A stretch of DNA of 64,000 nt from Prochlorococcus marinus str. MIT 9215 (GTDB taxonomy: Bacteria; Cyanobacteriota; Cyanobacteriia; PCC-6307; Cyanobiaceae). A model generated the notes under the pieces. It ran no database searches and had not been told where the DNA came from. It worked only from the letters and a program-made list of their open reading frames with translations. The DNA lies in the NCBI RefSeq assembly GCF_000018065.1, contig NC_009840.1:310001-374000 (forward strand), read 5' to 3'. The position numbers and the translations under genes were made by a program. Position 1 is the first letter of the stretch; every line of letters starts with the position of its first letter. Shown in pieces: positions 59,296-64,000 of the stretch.

Positions 59296-60078
59296 ATGAA
59301 AATTATTAAGAGACTCAGGTCGCTGCCAGGCGATTCTCTGGGTGTTATACGCCGCACTCCGCCACTTGTTTTCGCAATGGCAGTCTTATCTCTCGGAGGT
59401 TTTATAGGTGCCTCCACGGTCCTTGTGAGAGGTTTCAGAACGGTTGAGAATACTATCACTGTTACAGGTGCAAGTACTGAAAGCTTCGAGAGTGATATTG
59501 CAAAATGGTCAGTCCAGGTAAAGACCTCAGGTACAACTCAGATTGACTCATTTACCAAGCATAAGCAGTCCATTAATAAGACAATGGAGTTCCTTAAAGC
59601 CAATGGAATTGAGGACGGTGTAAAGCAGGATGTTTATCTTGGCCCTGCGAGTATAAGTGAATATAAAACCAGAAATCCCAAGACTAATGAAATTATTAGA
59701 ACTGAATGGATTACTTATCAGAATATTGAGATTGAAAGTAGGGATGTTTATAACATCCAGAAGACTCATAGTCAGATAACAGAATTACTTGGGAAAGGGG
59801 TAAGGGTTAAACCAAGCCGTCCTGAATTTACCTATTCAAAGCTGGCTGATAAACGCGTTGATATGCTTGCCAAGGCTGCGAAGGATGCGCGAATCAGGGC
59901 TGAAGCTATCGCTCTTCAGGCAGGTTCTGAAGTAGGTGGTTTAAAGAGAGTGAATACTGGAGTTTTTCAGATAACTGTTCCGAATTCCACGAAGGTAAGT
60001 AGTTGGGGTTCTTATGACACTTCAACTATCAAGAAAGATATTACTGCTGTTATGGGAGTGACTTTCGCGGTTAAGTGA
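59296..60078 (+). CDS. SIMPL-domain (DUF541) protein
   Basis: A 260-residue protein with an N-terminal membrane anchor (LVFAMAVLSLGGFIGASTVLV) and a SIMPL domain (ITVTGASTESFESDIAKW, and late AKAAKDARIRAEAIALQAGSEVGGLKRV), like E. coli YggE-type periplasmic proteins. The gene is clearly GC-richer than surrounding DNA, suggesting a different origin or recent arrival. Confidence 0.85.
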   Translation: MKIIKRLRSLPGDSLGVIRRTPPLVFAMAVLSLGGFIGASTVLVRGFRTVENTITVTGASTESFESDIAKWSVQVKTSGTTQIDSFTKHKQSINKTMEFLKANGIEDGVKQDVYLGPASISEYKTRNPKTNEIIRTEWITYQNIEIESRDVYNIQKTHSQITELLGKGVRVKPSRPEFTYSKLADKRVDMLAKAAKDARIRAEAIALQAGSEVGGLKRVNTGVFQITVPNSTKVSSWGSYDTSTIKKDITAVMGVTFAVK

Positions 60079-60082
60079 TGAC

Positions 60083-60178
60083 TTAGGGAGTCTTCTTTTT
60101 GCCTTTAATAATCATCAGCAAAGGTAGGCCAATAAGCATCAGACTCCCATCAATTAATAAAAAAGTATTCAGATTCAT
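60083..60178 (-). CDS. Putative 31-residue membrane peptide
   Basis: MNLNTFLLIDGSLMLIGLPL... with one membrane span and a KGKKK tail. Its ATG overlaps the stop of the 63-residue ORF (ATGA), the signature of translational coupling, which supports both. Confidence 0.5.
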   Translation of the reverse strand: MNLNTFLLIDGSLMLIGLPLLMIIKGKKKTP

Positions 60179-60366
60179 TTATCCATTCCTTCGGGGGTAT
60201 CCCAATTAAGGGGTATCCCTTTTTTAACTGGTTCTTTTTTCATATCATCCATCTCTTTTCTGATTTTGTTGTAGTAGGCCAACTCCTCTGGATCATCAGA
60301 ACCGAGACCATAATTCATGGTCGCTGCAAGATATATTCTGTGCATCCGGTATGACGATAGTGACAT
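60175..60366 (-). CDS. Small hypothetical protein
   Basis: A 63-residue soluble protein, MSLSSYRMHRIYLAATMNYG..., ending PLNWDTPEGMDK. It heads a micro-operon with the 31-residue ORF. No family recognised. Confidence 0.58.
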   Translation of the reverse strand: MSLSSYRMHRIYLAATMNYGLGSDDPEELAYYNKIRKEMDDMKKEPVKKGIPLNWDTPEGMDK

Positions 60367-60530
60367 TACTTAAGACAAGATATTTAAAATTATAAGATTG
60401 TTTTTATCCGCATTGCTTAATTCTTCCTTCTGATAAGGACCTGCCAGCCGCGGCCGCTTCTTCTGATTGTTGCCATTTAGGTGTCATCGTTTGTGTGATG
60501 CACCTCCAGATATCTAACTCTAAAACAGAA

Positions 60531-60558
60531 AAGTGGACCCGAAAACGGACGTCCACTT
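60531..60558 (-). terminator. Hairpin downstream of tRNA-Thr
   Basis: AAGTGGAC pairs with GTCCACTT, with an inner CCG/CGG pair around an A-rich loop. In minus orientation it is followed by a short T-run (TTTTCTG). It lies about 60 bases after the minus-strand tRNA-Thr and plausibly terminates it. Confidence 0.6.
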
Positions 60559-60616
60559 CTGAATAATTTCTTTGTGCGATAGTGGTAATCTCACTGATAC
60601 CAAGCTATCCCGCGAG

Positions 60617-60688
<72 letters not shown>

Positions 60689-60866
60689 AATTTTAAGTGG
60701 GCCGGGTTGGACCAATCAAGACTGCCTGCAGCACAATGATCCTGAAGTATGCAGAATTAATTTAGACGGCCTATCTGTGGCTGTCAAATTATTTCTAGGG
60801 AGTGCTGTAACTTATCACCAGTCCACTTTTTGCAGATGATATTACTGCTATGGGATAATTTCATTG

Positions 60867-60883
60867 ATTGACAGTCGATCTAA
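60867..60883 (+). repeat. 17-base repeat, right copy
   Basis: Same ATTGACAGTCGATCTAA as at 53161. Here it is directly followed by a terminator-like hairpin. Confidence 0.7.
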
Positions 60884-60886
60884 CAT

Positions 60887-60911
60887 AGAGGGATAAAACC
60901 CTCTTTTTTTA
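60887..60911 (+). terminator. Intrinsic terminator
   Basis: AGAGGG pairs with CCCTCT around a 6-base loop and is followed by seven T. It lies 3 bases after the 17-base repeat and 9 bases before the next gene's start. Confidence 0.8.
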
Positions 60912-60920
60912 TTGGTTTTA

Positions 60921-61932
60921 ATGCGAAAAGAAACTTCTCAAATAACAGAAAAGGAAGCTTTGAGTATCTATGCGAAAATGATGCATACTCTTGATTCATC
61001 TGAGTTTGAATCGTTTTTGTCAGAAGATTTCACATACTCCTCACAGAAAGTCTTGACCGATATGAACTCAAAAGATGAATTCATTGAATACATCAGACCG
61101 AAACTTGAAATAATAAAAAAAAACTAATAGTTCTGTTTATGCAGAATTAGGCGTCTGCCCAGCCTATGGACATTCCGATTGCCTTATCATGGCTCAAGGA
61201 GATAAGTCCAATCTACTTGGAGTTGCTTATGCTTCTGTAGAGGAGGGAAAAATATCTGGTCTTTCCTTGTGCATTGTTCCAACTCCTGATTCGGCTATTC
61301 GAAGTGGAATTTATCCAGGTCTCAATGAGGTGGATCCACATCTTAATGAGGTGGATCCAGGTCTTAACGTGAAAAAAGATCAGGTCATAATAACTGAAGA
61401 AGAATTTCAACGTAAAGAAGAAGAATTTCAACGTAAAAAGGAACAGTTATTAAATTTAGGAAAAAAAGAAACTTATCAAATAGGACTATCTGGGTATGAC
61501 GAGGAGCAGGCTTTTTGTTATGCGTTACGTTTTTTGAATGATGGAAAACTACCAGATCCAGATGATTTTTGTATATCAAATAACTTTAATAATCTAGAGA
61601 GTTCCTTACCTTCAGATACTATTAAAGTCGCAACTTATGTGAACAAAGAATACTCCACAAAAATAATATATTTTTATGTTTTCTCATTTACAGAAAAAAC
61701 TACCCTAGCAAAGTACCAAGAAATCTATTCCCTCTTCTCTATAAGGTGGGATGAAAGTGATGGCCTCTGGATATTAAATCCTTGGTACTGTTGTTCTGTA
61801 CTATCTGAAGAACCTCAAGCACCTTTACATAAAGAAGCAGCAAATTGGATGTTTAAGGGACTTGCTACCACAGGTTGTTTAATTGCATCAGTAGATGACT
61901 TCAAAAACGGAACACTAGAGATTATTAAATGA
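60921..61932 (+). pseudogene. NTF2/SnoaL-like gene interrupted by a frameshift at an A9 tract
   Basis: The first frame from ATG 60921 (EALSIYAKMMHTLDSSEFES, FLSEDFTYSS) stops at 61127. Switching frame at the nine-A run (61115-61123) gives NSSVYAELGVCPAYGHSDCL and continues in register with the second frame (61189-61932) to the stop. The joined protein of about 336 residues begins like an NTF2/SnoaL fold. It may be a sequencing or mutation frameshift, or slippage. The distal frame contains tandem 21-bp repeats. Confidence 0.62.
61321..61437 (+). repeat. Two in-frame 21-bp tandem repeat pairs
   Basis: CTCAATGAGGTGGATCCA-type units start at 61321 and 61342 with a partial third at 61363, encoding LNEVDP. 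A perfect pair of units lies at 61396-61416 and 61417-61437, encoding EEEFQRK. Both have a 21-base (7-residue) period. Confidence 0.9.
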
Positions 61933-62039
61933 AGCGCTTATTACTGGCAACGCTCTTATTAGGTTTTATTTCTCCAGTAATGGCTAAAGAAATTTTTACT
62001 CTTACAAGTGAAGTGGAACCAGATGTAACTATATTTTAA
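61929..62039 (+). CDS. Signal-peptide fragment, 36 residues
   Basis: The ORF MKRLLLATLLLGFISPVMAK... has a clean signal peptide and then only 16 residues before a stop. Its ATG overlaps the upstream stop (ATGA). It is probably a truncated exported protein; nothing downstream continues it in the same frame. Confidence 0.48.
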   Translation: MKRLLLATLLLGFISPVMAKEIFTLTSEVEPDVTIF

Positions 62040-62063
62040 AAAATCCTGAATATTCATTTTCAT

Positions 62064-63989
62064 CTATTCATCATTTGTTTCTTCTTCAAACATAGAATCA
62101 AAATCTATTGTTTCTACAATTTTCAATATCAAATTACTTTCAAGTCCAAGCCATTTCTCAAGAAATTTTTTATCTGACCACCAATCATCATCCTCTAATG
62201 TGAATGGGTTTTTGCCACCAAATGATCTATGCAATATGTGAATTGCATTATTCGAGCTGCCTTGAAACTTACTAAGTTCTTCACAACAAACATATTCGCC
62301 TATTTTTAAATCTCCGATATTATCTAGGCTAATTTGCATTTGGCCTTCTTTATCTAATTTATTTTCTTTATAACCTAATTCTTTTAATAAAAAAACAACA
62401 TGATCATTTTTTCTGAGGCTAATAATATTCCTAAATCCATTATTAAATTTATCTTTAAATTTCTCATAATAATTATCCCAACTTTTTTTTGATTTATTTT
62501 TTCCTTTTTGAACATTTATATATACTTTTTCAGGCGGTAAAAAACTTGGGATTGAATTTATGAATCCTTCTTCTACCTTATCAAGAGTAATCTCTTCAAC
62601 TGAAATTATTTTTTCTTTGTTAATTTCAAATGATTCTTCAACAAATTCCTTACTAAAACAACAATTTTTATTTGGGATATGATAAAAATTTAAACAATCA
62701 AAATCATTTTCTTTAATTTCATCTGATGCTTCCATAAAAATTGATGGGGTCTTAAAAAATTCGCCTATCTTTATTTCTTCAGAGAAATCTTTGTTTTCTA
62801 CATACCCCAAATCCTGTAAATATTCCCTATTATCCTCATTGTCAATTAAACAAATAGAAATCACTTTTCCTTTCTGGGCTGCCAATAATAATCCTTTATT
62901 TTGTTGGTAATAGTCTCTCCATGTATGGTTATTTGGCCAACCTGCATAATAAAAAAGGTTTTCTGATACATATTCCCAGTTAACATTTTTTTGGGTAATC
63001 TCCCATATTATTTTATTTACTCCATTTAAAATATATTTTTCATTATCATATGTTTTATACATTTTATTTCTAATATCATTTGCAACTGTCTCTATACTTT
63101 TATCTGCATCATCATCATATAAGTAATTAATTGAACTATAAATATTCTCTAACTTGTAAGCATCATCATAAATATCAGCATAATATTTACTTTCCCAAGA
63201 CTGATATTGAACATCACTATTATCTATTGGAATAAATATTGGCCAGAATTGAGGATTAGAATCTTCTATTGAAATATCTTTTGGAGGATATTTATCAAAT
63301 ATTTCTTTTTCAATAAGTTCCCAATTAAAGTCATCAAAATCTTTTAGGTAAAATTCAGAAGTGATTGAGTCTAGTTGGTCAATATCTAAATCTGTATCTT
63401 CTAAATTTTCAAAACTTTTAAGAATACTATCAGCTATAAAATCCCAATCAGCAATATCTTTAAACCTCTCTAGGAAATCTTCCAAATCTATTATTGGGGA
63501 TTTTTCTGGTAAATTTTCTAAAGAATGAGAATAAAAAACTTCCTTTAATTTCTCAGAGACATCCTTAATTTCAACTAAATAAAAATCATATTTTATTTTT
63601 TCCTTAATAACATATGCAAGAATAATATTTTTAAAAGTATTTTCATAAGCTTCTAATATTAACCAAGTGGCATATTTTGAATATTCTTCATTCTCATTAT
63701 AATTTGCAATTTTTTCAGCTTTATTCTGAATATCATTAATAATTAATTCTCTTTTAGATTCACTAAAATCAAATTCATTTTTATTTAGATAATCAGATAG
63801 GGCTATAAAAAAGGAACCTGGTAGAAATGTCTCTAACAAATAATTATTATCTGAATCATAAATTGGATGCTTTAAATCTTTTAGATATTTAGCTAATGAT
63901 CTTATACATTCTTCTTTCCCTTTGTAGTGATATTGAGAGCTAACATTAATGGCTAAAAATGCAGCAGCTTCATATTGCCAATTAGGCAC
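62064..63989 (-). CDS. Large acidic protein of unknown function, possibly running off the window
   Basis: At least 641 residues, strongly acidic and rich in Asp, Glu, Tyr, Trp and Asn. Recurrent DW/NW motifs (ADWDFIADSIL, FNWELIEKEIF, VNWEYVSENLF) suggest a repeated helical unit. No signal peptide, membrane helix or known domain is seen. The GTG at 63989 is a possible start, but the frame remains open to base 64000, so the true start may lie outside. Confidence 0.7.
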   Translation of the reverse strand: MPNWQYEAAAFLAINVSSQYHYKGKEECIRSLAKYLKDLKHPIYDSDNNYLLETFLPGSFFIALSDYLNKNEFDFSESKRELIINDIQNKAEKIANYNENEEYSKYATWLILEAYENTFKNIILAYVIKEKIKYDFYLVEIKDVSEKLKEVFYSHSLENLPEKSPIIDLEDFLERFKDIADWDFIADSILKSFENLEDTDLDIDQLDSITSEFYLKDFDDFNWELIEKEIFDKYPPKDISIEDSNPQFWPIFIPIDNSDVQYQSWESKYYADIYDDAYKLENIYSSINYLYDDDADKSIETVANDIRNKMYKTYDNEKYILNGVNKIIWEITQKNVNWEYVSENLFYYAGWPNNHTWRDYYQQNKGLLLAAQKGKVISICLIDNEDNREYLQDLGYVENKDFSEEIKIGEFFKTPSIFMEASDEIKENDFDCLNFYHIPNKNCCFSKEFVEESFEINKEKIISVEEITLDKVEEGFINSIPSFLPPEKVYINVQKGKNKSKKSWDNYYEKFKDKFNNGFRNIISLRKNDHVVFLLKELGYKENKLDKEGQMQISLDNIGDLKIGEYVCCEELSKFQGSSNNAIHILHRSFGGKNPFTLEDDDWWSDKKFLEKWLGLESNLILKIVETIDFDSMFEEETNDE

Positions 63990-64000
63990 CTTATTTGGAT

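Overview
The window is a chromosomal segment of a Prochlorococcus, most likely a high-light-adapted strain. It is very AT-rich and densely packed with short intergenic gaps. It carries oxygenic-photosynthesis genes (psbM, petB, petD, psaE, a plastid-type terminal oxidase and a high-light-inducible protein) and a cyanobacterial rRNA operon with tRNA-Ile and tRNA-Ala in the spacer. It also has several small families typical of marine picocyanobacteria (DUF3104-like, DUF1651-like, Nif11-like). The strain cannot be named from reading alone.

Layout. Bases 1-9300 are core: psbM, prmC, a TsaC/Sua5-type protein, tRNA-Thr(UGU), minE-minD-minC, an HD-domain phosphohydrolase, ctpA, petB-petD and a GH100 invertase. 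Bases 9300-15020 hold the rRNA promoter region, the 16S-Ile-Ala-23S-5S operon and a strong terminator. Bases 15017-39630 are core and lineage-specific housekeeping (fpg, psaE, LysM protein, aldehyde dehydrogenase, GNAT, NdhF-like fragment and PTOX, carotenoid-type oxidoreductase, TatA, PrxQ, arfB, CPBP protease, proline iminopeptidase, photolyase/cryptochrome, TenA, ThiD). Many small proteins lie between them, several too short for ordinary ORF calling, and there is a candidate structured RNA near 33.2 kb.

Bases 39800-51900 are more accessory. They hold a decayed cupin_5 gene and a tightly coupled three-gene cassette: a SABATH-like carboxyl methyltransferase, a Leu/Phe-dehydrogenase-like protein and a sarcosine-oxidase-like FAD enzyme. 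This cassette is the best candidate for an undescribed pathway. After it come an HhH protein, a TVP38 membrane protein, a lipase-like gene with no proper start, a GT2, an SDR and a PD-(D/E)XK nuclease.

Bases 51623-58710 look like an insertion. The last 95 codons of the nuclease gene are repeated at the far end, and between the copies sits a surface-polysaccharide-type cargo: an SGNH hydrolase, a methyltransferase, a NodU-type carbamoyltransferase, SxtJ and DUF5989, plus a start-less second DUF5989 relic and a string of tiny membrane ORFs. Bases 58722-64000 flank a second tRNA-Thr (GGU) and change composition visibly: a GC-richer SIMPL gene, an ATGA-coupled micro-operon, an NTF2-like gene split at an A9 tract with tandem 21-bp repeats, and a 641-residue acidic protein of unknown function that may run off the window. 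No transposase, integrase or CRISPR array was seen.
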